Below are positions 9,631 through 18,110 of a stretch of 64,000 nt of DNA, piece after piece. The stretch is taken from positions 62,001 to 126,000 of the forward strand of contig NZ_FNRD01000005.1 of assembly GCF_900107635.1 (NCBI RefSeq), read 5' to 3'. The notes under the pieces were generated by a model. It was not told the DNA's origin, did not search any database, and saw only the letters and a list, made by a program, of their open reading frames with translations. The stretch is from Flavobacterium gillisiae (GTDB lineage: Bacteria > Bacteroidota > Bacteroidia > Flavobacteriales > Flavobacteriaceae). Position numbers and translations under genes: made by a program. The first letter of the stretch is position 1; every line of letters begins with the position of its first letter.

Positions 9631-10743
9631 ATGATACAAAATTCTATAGTTATTATTGGTGGCGGTTTGGCAGGACTTATTGCTGCTATCCATCTTAAAA
9701 ATAATAATTACAATGTTTTAGTAATCGAAAAAAATGAATTTCCTAAACACAAAGTTTGTGGCGAATATATTTCCAACGAAGTTTTACCTTATTTAAAATC
9801 GCTTGGTCTAGACATTAATTCGCTGCACCCTAAACACATTGATAAACTTTCCTTTTCATTAGTTTCTGGAAAATGTATTAACACAGCTTTGCCTTTGGGT
9901 GGATTTGGAATAAGTAGATATGAATTAGATCAGTATTTATATAATGAAGCAAAAAATATTGGTTGTGTAATTGTTCAAGACACTGTTTCTGATGTTGAAT
10001 TTTTAGATGGTAAGTTTACAGTCACTACAAATGAGAATACCTATTATACTTCAATTGTACTTGGGGCTTTTGGGAAAAGATCAAATCTAGATATTAAATT
10101 AAAACGTAACTTTATTCAGAGACAATCACATTGGCTTGGTGTTAAGGCACATTACAAACTAGATTTCCCGGAGGATCATGTTGGACTACATCATTTTAAA
10201 GGAGGCTATTGTGGCGTTTCTAAAATAGAAAACAATTTAGTGAACATCTGTTATCTAGCTAATTACGAAACATTTAAACAGTACAAGTCTATCGAAGATT
10301 ATCAATTAAATGTAGTTCGTGAGAATCCCAATTTAGAAAAAATTTTTAAAAATGCTGAAATTCAGTTCGAAAAGCCTTTGACGATTAGTCAAGTGTCTTT
10401 CGAAGAAAAGAAATGTGTAGAAAATCATATAATAATGATAGGTGACACCGCTGGATTAATTCATCCTTTGTGCGGCAATGGAATGGCAATGGCTATTCAC
10501 AGCGCGAAAATGGCGTCAGAAAATATAATCGATTTTCTAGAAAACAAAATAAATAGAGCTACTTTAGAAAATAATTATTTAAACGATTGGAATAAAAATT
10601 TCAAAAAAAGATTGCGAGCAGGTCGACTTTTGGGAAAGCTATTAGAACATGAAAAAATAGCGCAAGCGGTCTTAAAAATTTTAATTATTTTTCCTTTTAT
10701 GTTATCTATAATAATAAAGAAAACGCATGGTAAACCAATATAA
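9631..10743 (+). CDS. FAD-dependent oxidoreductase, geranylgeranyl-reductase-like
   Basis: A flavoprotein of the PHBH/geranylgeranyl-reductase fold: FAD-binding GGGLAG at residues 10-15, KVCGEYIS around residue 41 where the family has its conserved Cys-Gly segment, and the second FAD motif GDTAGLIHPLCGNGMAMAI from residue 271. It should hydroxylate, reduce or oxidise a small aromatic or lipid substrate. It abuts the methyltransferase (the next base after its stop begins the next ATG) and is first in the type III polyketide cluster, so it is probably a tailoring enzyme for the polyketide. The substrate cannot be read from the sequence. Confidence 0.85.
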   Translation: MIQNSIVIIGGGLAGLIAAIHLKNNNYNVLVIEKNEFPKHKVCGEYISNEVLPYLKSLGLDINSLHPKHIDKLSFSLVSGKCINTALPLGGFGISRYELDQYLYNEAKNIGCVIVQDTVSDVEFLDGKFTVTTNENTYYTSIVLGAFGKRSNLDIKLKRNFIQRQSHWLGVKAHYKLDFPEDHVGLHHFKGGYCGVSKIENNLVNICYLANYETFKQYKSIEDYQLNVVRENPNLEKIFKNAEIQFEKPLTISQVSFEEKKCVENHIIMIGDTAGLIHPLCGNGMAMAIHSAKMASENIIDFLENKINRATLENNYLNDWNKNFKKRLRAGRLLGKLLEHEKIAQAVLKILIIFPFMLSIIIKKTHGKPI

Positions 10744-11457
10744 ATGGCTATAAATACAACCTATAGAACAAATGCATCCGAAATAATGGATGACTTTCAG
10801 CTCGAAGGTGATGAATTAAGAGATGCGTTAGATAAAATCGCTAAAATAAATCAGCTATTGGGCGGAAACAAGTTAACTTTACTTGGTGTGAAGGAGTTGA
10901 TTGCCAATAATTCCAAAACAACTGAAATCATTATTGTTGATGTAGGTTGTGGAAATGGAGATATGTTGAGAACGCTTGCCGAGTACGGTTTACAACATAA
11001 TTTAAAATTTAACCTTATAGGGGTTGATGCAAATAGTTTCACTGTAAATCATGCTATTAATCTATCAAAACAGTATCCAAATATAGCGTACCGCTGTGAA
11101 GACATATTTGATAAACCGTTTAAAGAACTGAAATACGATATCGTGTTATGCACATTGACTTTACATCATTTCAAGGAGGATGAAATTATCGAAATAACGA
11201 CATCATTTTATGAAAATTCCAGACTTGGAGTCGTTATTAATGATTTGCATCGAAGTGCTATTGCTTACCGATTATTTCAATCCTTGTGTTTTGTTTTTCG
11301 ATTGAATGATATGTCGAGGGAAGATGGTTTGGTTTCAATATTAAGAGGATTTAAAAAAGAAGATTTGCTTCGTTTTTCGAAGAATTTAAGTATTAAAAAA
11401 TATAAAATCCAATGGAAGTGGGCTTTTAGATACCAATGGATAATTTCAAAGATATGA
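10744..11457 (+). CDS. SAM-dependent methyltransferase of the polyketide cluster
   Basis: A class I SAM methyltransferase of 237 residues. Motif I is VDVGCGNGDML (about residues 65-75), a further binding loop is around GVDANSFTV, and the post-motif segment DIVLCTLTLHHF is typical of small-molecule methylases. The gene starts directly after the oxidoreductase stop and its own TGA overlaps the most likely ATG of the type III PKS. Translational coupling and position indicate an O- or C-methylation step on the polyketide product; this is inferred. Bacterial type III PKS loci elsewhere (for example the Bacillus bpsAB pair) also couple PKS to methyltransferase. Confidence 0.88.
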   Translation: MAINTTYRTNASEIMDDFQLEGDELRDALDKIAKINQLLGGNKLTLLGVKELIANNSKTTEIIIVDVGCGNGDMLRTLAEYGLQHNLKFNLIGVDANSFTVNHAINLSKQYPNIAYRCEDIFDKPFKELKYDIVLCTLTLHHFKEDEIIEITTSFYENSRLGVVINDLHRSAIAYRLFQSLCFVFRLNDMSREDGLVSILRGFKKEDLLRFSKNLSIKKYKIQWKWAFRYQWIISKI

Positions 11458-12506
11458 GTGTAAAAATAAATACAGTTACAAAACAGCTACCAAAATATTC
11501 CAGAACCACCGAAGAGATTATTCCGTTTCTGGATGCATGGCTCGTGGGACAAGATGAGCGCTTCATCAGAAAGGTGAAAAAGATATTTGAGGGTGCGGCA
11601 GTGGATAAACGCTATTCCATCATGGATCCTATCGAAGTTTTTACAAAAACATCATTTGAAGAGAGAAATGATATTTACGTTCGTGAAGTTATTGATTTAG
11701 GAGAAAAGGTATTGGAAAAAGCTTTGTTGAAATCGGGTTGGAAGCCAGAAGATTTAGATTATATCATCACGGTGAGTTGTACGGGTATTATGATTCCTTC
11801 ATTAGATGCATATTTAATTAATAAGCTGAAATTACGTCAGGATATTGTACGTCTTCCCGTAACGGAGATGGGATGTGCCGCGGGAATTTCAGGTATTATT
11901 TATGCTAAAAATTTCCTGCAGTCTAATCCGGGCAAACGTGCAGCAGTAATTGCAGTAGAAAGTCCAACGGCGACATTTCAGCTGAATGATTTTTCGATGG
12001 CAAATATTGTAAGTGCAGCCATTTTTGGTGATGGAGCTGCCTGCGTTTTACTTTCGTCCCACGAAGACGATGAGGGACCCGAAATTCTTGCAGAAGAGAT
12101 GTATCATTTTTATGAAAATGAACACATGATGGGTTTTAAGCTCACTAATACCGGTTTACAAATGATTTTGGACATTGAAGTGCCAAATACGATTGCGTCC
12201 CATTTTCCGGCAATTATCCATCCTTTTTTGAAAAAAAACAATCTGAAAATTGATGACATGGATCATTTAATATTTCATCCGGGTGGAAAAAAAATAGTTC
12301 AAACAGTCGAAGCCCTATTTTCAGATTTGGGAAAAAATATTGATGACACAAAAGAAGTTTTGCGTTTGTATGGTAATATGTCAAGCGCAACCGTTTTGTA
12401 TGTTTTGGAGCGATTCATGGACAATAGACCTCCAAAAGGAGATAAAGGATTAATGTTGAGTTTTGGTCCCGGATTTTCAGCACAACGAGTATTGTTGCAG
12501 TTTTAG
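11454..12506 (+). CDS. Type III polyketide synthase (chalcone/stilbene synthase family)
   Basis: A homodimeric ketosynthase that extends an acyl starter with malonyl-CoA and cyclises it to pyrone, resorcinol or phloroglucinol products. The Cys-His-Asn catalytic triad is intact: Cys141 in EMGCAAG, His275 in FHPGGKK and Asn308 in YGNMSSAT (numbering from the ATG at 11454). An ATG six codons earlier (11436) is possible, but 11454 gives an ATGA overlap with the methyltransferase stop and is preferred. Its 350-residue length is normal. The GMCAAG-like active-site pocket and neighbours FabZ/KS/ACP suggest a fatty acyl starter, perhaps handed over from the dedicated ACP. Product class is unknown. 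Confidence 0.93.
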   Translation: MSVKINTVTKQLPKYSRTTEEIIPFLDAWLVGQDERFIRKVKKIFEGAAVDKRYSIMDPIEVFTKTSFEERNDIYVREVIDLGEKVLEKALLKSGWKPEDLDYIITVSCTGIMIPSLDAYLINKLKLRQDIVRLPVTEMGCAAGISGIIYAKNFLQSNPGKRAAVIAVESPTATFQLNDFSMANIVSAAIFGDGAACVLLSSHEDDEGPEILAEEMYHFYENEHMMGFKLTNTGLQMILDIEVPNTIASHFPAIIHPFLKKNNLKIDDMDHLIFHPGGKKIVQTVEALFSDLGKNIDDTKEVLRLYGNMSSATVLYVLERFMDNRPPKGDKGLMLSFGPGFSAQRVLLQF

Positions 12507-12523
12507 TCACAGAAGATACAAAA

Positions 12524-12955
12524 ATGATAAAAAGTCAAGAAATTATATCAAAATTACCGTATTCGAAACCGTTTTTATTTGTTGATGAAATCATTCATAT
12601 TGATGAGAATGGAGTGGAAGGGAGTTTTACTTTCGATGAAAACTTAGACTTTTATAAAGGTCATTTTGAACATAACCCGGTGACACCCGGCGTGATCTTA
12701 ACAGAGACTATGGCTCAGATTGGATTAGTATGTCTTGGTATATTTATATTAGATAATAACTTTAATAAAAACACTTCAATAGCCTTAACATCAGTTAATA
12801 TGGAATTTATTAAGCCTGTATTTCCTAATGAAAAAGTGACAGTTTTTTCAGAAAAAATATACTTCAGATTTGGTAAGCTAAAATGCAAAGTAAGTATGAA
12901 AAATGAGAACAGTGTTGTTGTATGTACTGGAGAAATTGCAGGTATGGTAGTCTAG
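12524..12955 (+). CDS. FabZ/FabA-like 3-hydroxyacyl-ACP dehydratase (hotdog fold)
   Basis: 143 residues with the hotdog active-site pattern: His47 in YKGHFEH and Glu61 in TPGVILTETMAQ, the pair that dehydrates 3-hydroxyacyl-ACP in FabZ. The N-terminal LPYSKPFLFVDEI also matches the family (usual form: LPHRyPFLlvD). It starts 17 bases after the PKS stop. With the ketosynthase and ACP downstream it suggests an in-cluster fatty-acyl assembly line. No ketoreductase is present, so reduction would have to be borrowed from primary FabG if the cycle is complete. Confidence 0.88.
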   Translation: MIKSQEIISKLPYSKPFLFVDEIIHIDENGVEGSFTFDENLDFYKGHFEHNPVTPGVILTETMAQIGLVCLGIFILDNNFNKNTSIALTSVNMEFIKPVFPNEKVTVFSEKIYFRFGKLKCKVSMKNENSVVVCTGEIAGMVV

Positions 12956-13090
12956 TTTTTTTTTAATTTTTCAGTTGGGGCTCTGCGAGGGATTTTAGCT
13001 TTTTCTAATTTTCAATTAAAAAAATTAATAGCTAATCCAAAATGTATCGCTATGTTTTGATACAATTTTAATGATCTAAAAAAGAATACG

Positions 13091-14365
13091 ATGAGTAGGA
13101 GAGTAGTAATAACAGGACTTGGTGTAGTGGCTCCAAATGGAGTGGGGCTTGATGCCTTTACCCATGCGATTAAAAATGGGATTTCCGGTATTCGGAAAGA
13201 CCCAGATTTGGAGCGCCTACAATTCTCATGTCAGATTTCAGGGAAACCGGAAATTTCGGAGGAACTGTCATTGAATTATTTCACGGAATTAGAACTGCGA
13301 AATTTTAACTCCACTGGTATTCTATATGGTGTAATAGCAGGAATGGATGCTTGGAAGGATGCTGATTTACCCATTTTAAACAGTGAGGAACCGGATTGGG
13401 ATAGTGGAACCATTTTTGGAACAGGAACCTCGGGTATCGATAAATTTCGCGAAAGCATTTATAAGATTGACGAATTACAAACCCGTAGACTGGGTAGTAC
13501 AGCGGTAGCACAAACAATGAATAGCGGTGTTAGTGCTTATCTAGGCGGGAAATTAGGTTTAGGAAATCAGGTAAGTACTAATTCTTCTGCCTGTACCACT
13601 GGTGCCGAAAGTATTTTGATGGCTTATGAACGAATCAAGTCTGGACAAGCTAACCGAATGCTGGCTGGAAGTACCAGTGACAGCGGCCCTTATATTTGGG
13701 GTGGCTTTGATGCCTTGCGCGTTTGTACTTTTAAACACAATGAAAGCCCAGAGCAAGGTTCTAGACCTATGAGTACTAGCGCATCGGGATTTGTACCGGG
13801 AAGTGGCGCGGGAGCTTTCGTGCTGGAAGATCTCGAAACAGCACTTGCACGTGGCGTACGAATTTATGCTGAAGTTTTAGGTGGAAATGTCAATTCAGGC
13901 GGACAGCGCGGCCTGGGAACAATGACAGCTCCAAATCCAATTGCCGTTCAAAAGTGTATCAAAGATGCTATCGCTCATGCCGGTATTCATGCGGATGATA
14001 TTGATACCATCAACGGTCATCTGACTGCTACGACTAAAGACAGTTTAGAAATAGAGAATTGGAGTGAAGCTTTAGGGAGAAGAGGCATTGATTTCCCCTA
14101 TATTAACTCATTAAAATCGATGGTGGGTCATTGTCTGTCAGCGGCTGGGAGTGTAGAAAGCGTTGCTGCAGTATTGCAATTGCATCAGGGATTTATTTTT
14201 CCCAATATTAATTGTGAAGACTTGAACCCTGAAATTGAAAGTATAATTGATGTATTAAGAATTCCGCGAAAATTGATTGAAAAAGAATTAAATATAATAG
14301 CAAAAGCCAGTTTTGGTTTTGGCGATGTTAACGGCTGCCTCATTTTAAAAAAATATACCGTTTAA
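13091..14365 (+). CDS. Beta-ketoacyl-ACP synthase (KAS I/II type) with variant His motif
   Basis: A 424-residue condensing enzyme of the FabB/FabF class. The catalytic residues are Cys168 in TNSSACTTG, His310 in TINGHLTATTKDS and His347 in KSMVGHCLSAAG. The first His motif is unusual: FabF enzymes normally show NAHGTSTPLGD-like sequence, here the residue after His is Leu rather than Gly. The rest of the scaffold (N-terminal RRVVITGLGVVAPNG, GSGAGAFVLE, KASFGFGD) is canonical. A 135-base gap separates it from the dehydratase, so it may have its own promoter. The ACP follows after 10 bases. It probably elongates or primes the acyl chain used by the type III PKS. Confidence 0.9.
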   Translation: MSRRVVITGLGVVAPNGVGLDAFTHAIKNGISGIRKDPDLERLQFSCQISGKPEISEELSLNYFTELELRNFNSTGILYGVIAGMDAWKDADLPILNSEEPDWDSGTIFGTGTSGIDKFRESIYKIDELQTRRLGSTAVAQTMNSGVSAYLGGKLGLGNQVSTNSSACTTGAESILMAYERIKSGQANRMLAGSTSDSGPYIWGGFDALRVCTFKHNESPEQGSRPMSTSASGFVPGSGAGAFVLEDLETALARGVRIYAEVLGGNVNSGGQRGLGTMTAPNPIAVQKCIKDAIAHAGIHADDIDTINGHLTATTKDSLEIENWSEALGRRGIDFPYINSLKSMVGHCLSAAGSVESVAAVLQLHQGFIFPNINCEDLNPEIESIIDVLRIPRKLIEKELNIIAKASFGFGDVNGCLILKKYTV

Positions 14366-14375
14366 AAAATTAAAC

Positions 14376-14633
14376 ATGAACAAAGAAGAGACTTTATTAC
14401 AATTAAGAAATATCGTAAAGCCCTACATTAATAATGAAGAAGCTTTTGAAAATTTCACGGAAGACACCGATTTTATCACGGATTTGAATATTAATTCGGC
14501 TAATTTGGTAGATATCATTTTAGATGTCGAAGACCATTTTAAAATCCATATCGATAATGAGTCGATGGAAAAAATGATTGATGTTAAGTCAACATTGGAA
14601 ATAATAGAAACTAAATTAGCGAAAAAAAGGTGA
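14376..14633 (+). CDS. Acyl carrier protein
   Basis: 85 acidic residues with the four-helix ACP pattern. The phosphopantetheine serine is Ser41 in DLNINSANLVDIILDVED; the usual Asp before the Ser is Asn here (NS rather than DS), a difference from housekeeping AcpP. The gene sits 10 bases after the ketosynthase, and its TGA overlaps the GTG of the phosphopantetheinyl transferase gene. It is most likely a pathway-specific carrier activated by that neighbour. Confidence 0.9.
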   Translation: MNKEETLLQLRNIVKPYINNEEAFENFTEDTDFITDLNINSANLVDIILDVEDHFKIHIDNESMEKMIDVKSTLEIIETKLAKKR

Positions 14634-15118
14634 TTGGAAACGACATTGTAGATTTGGCTTTAGCGCGAAAAGAAAGCAATTGGAAACGACCGGGATATTT
14701 GGATAAAATATTTACTCAAAACGAGCAGCTACTGATTGCAACTGCTGAAGATCCAGATATAATGGTTTGGAATCTCTGGAGCAGGAAGGAAGCAGCATAC
14801 AAAATCTACAATAGAGCAACGGGAGTGCGTGGCTACTTTCCGTTGAATTTAGTATGTGTTTATGAAAATACAAATAGCGGCTCCGTGTTATGTAATGGCT
14901 ATACCTATTATACCAAAACTGAAATAGTAAAGGATAAAATTCATACTGTTGCAGTAACTGATAAAATTGATTTTGAGATGGTGTTGGAGCTGGGAACGGA
15001 AATAACGATGGTGAAAAAGAAAGGAATTCCGTTTTTGGCTGAGGAGAAAACTAATTCTCTAAAACCTGTATCATTAAGCCATCATGGTCGTTATAGGGCA
15101 TTGATTGGATTAAAATAA
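14630..15118 (+). CDS. 4'-phosphopantetheinyl transferase (AcpS/Sfp superfamily)
   Basis: Transfers phosphopantetheine from CoA to the carrier protein. The two Mg-binding motifs are present: IGNDIVDL at residues 2-9 and WSRKEAAYK at residues 50-58, with Glu54 and Lys58. At 162 residues it is slightly longer than AcpS and shorter than Sfp. The start is GTG at 14630, sharing a GTGA overlap with the ACP stop, which decides the start. Having its own activating enzyme supports the view that the cluster ACP is not the general fatty-acid ACP. Confidence 0.9.
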   Translation: MIGNDIVDLALARKESNWKRPGYLDKIFTQNEQLLIATAEDPDIMVWNLWSRKEAAYKIYNRATGVRGYFPLNLVCVYENTNSGSVLCNGYTYYTKTEIVKDKIHTVAVTDKIDFEMVLELGTEITMVKKKGIPFLAEEKTNSLKPVSLSHHGRYRALIGLK

Positions 15119-15207
15119 TAGAATGTACACGGTTTAATCTTTCACAAGTTTATAGCTAAATGAATTTTCATCTGCCAAACTACATTATAAATTTTAACCG
15201 ATTATGC

Positions 15208-15804
15208 TTATTTAATACCTAATCTCGACTTTAATTTTAGAAATAGCAAAGCCGTTTTGTAAGCGTCTTCAGTTGACGAATTTCTCTCGGTGTTTGGTAC
15301 TTTATAAATTTCGGATAGTTCGTTCAATGAGAATTGCTTATCAGTAATATCGTTTAGTTTGCGATGCATCATATCAATATCCAAGGCTTCATTTTTCAAT
15401 CGGCCGCACTCTAATTTTTCTAAAGCAGCGTTGATCATTTCGACGTCAAAATCAACATGATGTCCCACTAAGATAGAATTTCCGATAAACTCAATAAAGG
15501 CTTTTATTGCTTCCGGTTCAGCTAGTTTATTCATCTTGCTTTCGATAATAAACTCATTTGAAAGTCTATTATCATGTAAGTATTTATATTGCAATAAGAT
15601 AACTTCGAAACTGTCTCCTATAAATATGCTGTCATCTACAACAGCAAACGCACCGATAGACAAGATTACATCTTTCTCCGGATTCATGCCTGTAGTTTCA
15701 GTAGAAATCACAACATAGCGATTCGATTTTTTATCGAATTTAGCAAGGTATGTTTTCCAGAATTCTGGAAGTTCTTTATTGATATTTTTTATCCATTCTA
15801 ACAT
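15208..15804 (-). CDS. DnaQ/DEDDh exonuclease-fold protein with altered catalytic residues
   Basis: 198 residues with the RNase-T/DnaQ exonuclease fold. Motif I reads VISTETTGMNPEKD: the first catalytic Asp of the usual DxETTG is Ser. Motif II is normal (GHHVDFDVEMI). Motif III reads SSTEDAYKTALLF with the Asp kept, but the His expected five residues before it is Asn. Activity may therefore be lost or altered. It starts 2 bases after the DUF294 gene stop and is surely co-transcribed with it. In proteobacteria a similar exonuclease-fold/DUF294 pair accompanies acs and acetate permease, suggesting a link to acetate metabolism; here the link is only positional. Confidence 0.8.
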   Translation of the reverse strand: MLEWIKNINKELPEFWKTYLAKFDKKSNRYVVISTETTGMNPEKDVILSIGAFAVVDDSIFIGDSFEVILLQYKYLHDNRLSNEFIIESKMNKLAEPEAIKAFIEFIGNSILVGHHVDFDVEMINAALEKLECGRLKNEALDIDMMHRKLNDITDKQFSLNELSEIYKVPNTERNSSTEDAYKTALLFLKLKSRLGIK

Positions 15805-15806
15805 AA

Positions 15807-17723
15807 CTAGGAAAATTGAGTCAGTTGAAACTTATTTTTAATTAATTCTTCCAATTCTCTCATTGGAGCAAGCGCATTTTTCAGCTTTTCTTTATCTATT
15901 TTTGATAATTCCTCCAAATTTATAAATTGACCGGAATCTTCATTTTTTAAGCCTTCTACTGTTCTTAGTTTTGATAAAGTTAAGAAAGCTTCAGCACAAT
16001 TGAGATATATTTCGGAATATTTTGGATCGTTAATCGCCAATTGTTTAAAACGAGTATAGGTATTATTTATGCCTTTAATACCATGACTAAGCGTAAATAA
16101 GCGGGCGCCATCTATAAGAGGCATTAGAGCACGCGTCTTAATATCGAATTTATCTTTATTGGGACCAGTTTCTTCTAGAATGAGTTTTTTGAAAAAGCTT
16201 AAAGGCGAATTTTTTCTTAAAGCATCATTTCCTAAAAAATCAAAGAACAAAGTATTGTTATTGGCATTTTTAAAAACGACGTTACTTATTGCATCTTCAA
16301 TTTTCTGTTCTCCAAAAACAAGTTCGTAATCAAAGAATATACTACTCAAATTATTGCTGTTTTCGCCTGGAGTATTCATCCAGTTGTCGTACTGTTTTAT
16401 CCAGTCTGTCAGTGATTTACACCATAACATATTACTTGCCATATGTCCGTTAGGGCATAATTCATATCCTATTTTTTCAAGTGTCAAAGTAGTTTTCTTT
16501 CCTAAATTAAGAAAATAATCTTTCACCTCTCTGTACTTTTCTGTAGCCACATCTTCAAAGACTAAAATACTATCTTGATCTGTAAGTAACAGCTGTTCTT
16601 TCCTTCCTTGACTACCAATACTTAACCAAGCAAAACGAGCAGGAGGGGAGCCCATTTCAAGAATAGAGAGTTCGATGGCACGTTTTAAAAGAGCAAAATT
16701 GATCTCAGAGGTAATATTAGAAATATGTGTAAGAGGAATGTTTTTATAAATTGAAGTTTGAATAAGATCGGTTAGTCGTACTCGAATTTGTTTTAATTCG
16801 TTAGAAGTTTGGGAACGTTTAATTTCTTTAATCAAAACACCAGGATTACTGGCTTGTGCCACAATTAAATCGTGTTCTGAAACAACTCCTTTAACGTTCG
16901 ATTTATTCGTACCATCTGCTGTTACGCACAAATGAGTCACATTATTTTTCAACATCAGTAATTGTGCTTCAGCTAGCGAAACATTTTCGAGCACTGTTAT
17001 AACTGGGGATGACATAATTTTATCTACTGAAACCGTGATTGGAAATCGGCCTGTAGCAATTTTAGACGACATATCCATATCAGTAACAATTCCGATAGGA
17101 AGAGTAGCTTCACAAACTACGGCGCTATTTAGTCTCATTTCAGCCATAAGCTGAGCCACTTCGCTGACCGTGCTACTAGCAGTAGTTATTAGCGGTGTGT
17201 TATTGTATGATAAAGTTTGGAAATATTGCATTTCAGACTGTTTGTCTGTATAAAATAAGGTGTCTGAAATCTGACTACCTCGTGAATTTTCGTTATCTGT
17301 GGAACTTGGTGTATTCGTTGCAAAATTCTCCAATAAGTAATTTAAAACTTCGGTGTTATTTGCTACAAATGGTCTGAAAACCGCAATAGGAATGGCATAA
17401 ACTACTGTTTCTTCACGTGCTTTTGCTGTCATTCTATAATTATTTTTTGCGAAAAAAGGACGTAATCCAAAAATGGCACCGGCGTGGCATTTATTTAAAA
17501 TCGTTTCTTCAGCATCCGCTATAACAGATAAGTGAATTACTCCAGAAGCCACGACGTAAAAACTATCGTGTAATACATCGTTATACTGAAACAATGTTTT
17601 GTTTTTTTGCAAATTTACCACACGAATATTAGCCGCAATTTCAGATAACTCTTGAAATGTCAAATGATCAAATGGCGAGTATTCCTTTAAAAAATCGGCA
17701 ATCCGTTCTACAATCGTGTTCAT
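15807..17723 (-). CDS. cNMP-binding, CBS-pair, DUF294 nucleotidyltransferase-like protein
   Basis: 638 residues in four parts: an N-terminal cyclic-nucleotide-binding-like beta barrel (about 10-130), two CBS repeats (about 170-290) expected to bind adenine nucleotides, a DUF294 nucleotidyltransferase domain near 350-440 with the signature GSQGRKEQLLLTDQDS, and the DUF294 C-terminal helical domain. The GlnD-like GSxGR motif and acidic residues are intact, so it may add a nucleotide to a target in response to adenylate state. No target is known from the sequence. It forms an operon with the exonuclease-fold gene. A 387-base non-coding region lies upstream. Confidence 0.88.
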   Translation of the reverse strand: MNTIVERIADFLKEYSPFDHLTFQELSEIAANIRVVNLQKNKTLFQYNDVLHDSFYVVASGVIHLSVIADAEETILNKCHAGAIFGLRPFFAKNNYRMTAKAREETVVYAIPIAVFRPFVANNTEVLNYLLENFATNTPSSTDNENSRGSQISDTLFYTDKQSEMQYFQTLSYNNTPLITTASSTVSEVAQLMAEMRLNSAVVCEATLPIGIVTDMDMSSKIATGRFPITVSVDKIMSSPVITVLENVSLAEAQLLMLKNNVTHLCVTADGTNKSNVKGVVSEHDLIVAQASNPGVLIKEIKRSQTSNELKQIRVRLTDLIQTSIYKNIPLTHISNITSEINFALLKRAIELSILEMGSPPARFAWLSIGSQGRKEQLLLTDQDSILVFEDVATEKYREVKDYFLNLGKKTTLTLEKIGYELCPNGHMASNMLWCKSLTDWIKQYDNWMNTPGENSNNLSSIFFDYELVFGEQKIEDAISNVVFKNANNNTLFFDFLGNDALRKNSPLSFFKKLILEETGPNKDKFDIKTRALMPLIDGARLFTLSHGIKGINNTYTRFKQLAINDPKYSEIYLNCAEAFLTLSKLRTVEGLKNEDSGQFINLEELSKIDKEKLKNALAPMRELEELIKNKFQLTQFS

Positions 17724-17789
17724 AATTTTGTGATAGTTTCTTTGGGTAAAATTAATAAAATTATTAATTATATACTTGCATATTTAATG

Positions 17790-17909
17790 TTAAATCTTGG
17801 ATTTATTAATTAGCTGGTATTCTTCTTTTATAATAGTGATAGTACCGTTAGAAAACACTTTTACTTCAGATACTTCAAAGAGAGTCAGAGATTGCTTATA
17901 ATTTCTATT
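17790..17909 (-). pseudogene. Short coding remnant beside the left direct repeat
   Basis: On the minus strand a frame of about 39 codons with protein-like composition (containing LTLFEVSEVKVFSNGTITI, ending KSKI and TAA) has no start codon and is preceded by a stop. It abuts the left copy of a 23-base direct repeat. It may be the 3' end of a gene disrupted by the 2.1 kb segment to the right. The family was not recognised. Confidence 0.35.
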
Positions 17910-17912
17910 TTA

Positions 17913-17935
17913 CATAATATAAATTATAGTGCAAA
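17913..17935. repeat. Left copy of 23-base direct repeat
   Basis: Matches 20028-20050 at 22 of 23 bases (core TATAAATTATAGTGCAAA identical). The two copies bracket 2.1 kb holding the HARE-HTH gene and a small unknown ORF. This could be a target-site or attachment-site duplication, or a shared regulatory element. Confidence 0.6.
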
Positions 17936-18110
17936 GGATGACAATTGAAACATTAAATAAAAGCAGAGCGTTTTTGTTTGTGTACTCAAATATAATAAAG
18001 TTAATTTATTGTAGAAAACAAACGCAATTAAATATTACAATACAAAGTTAATATACTGATAATCAATACTTAAATCACTTAATAATTTCATAAATATATT
18101 ATGTACTTTC

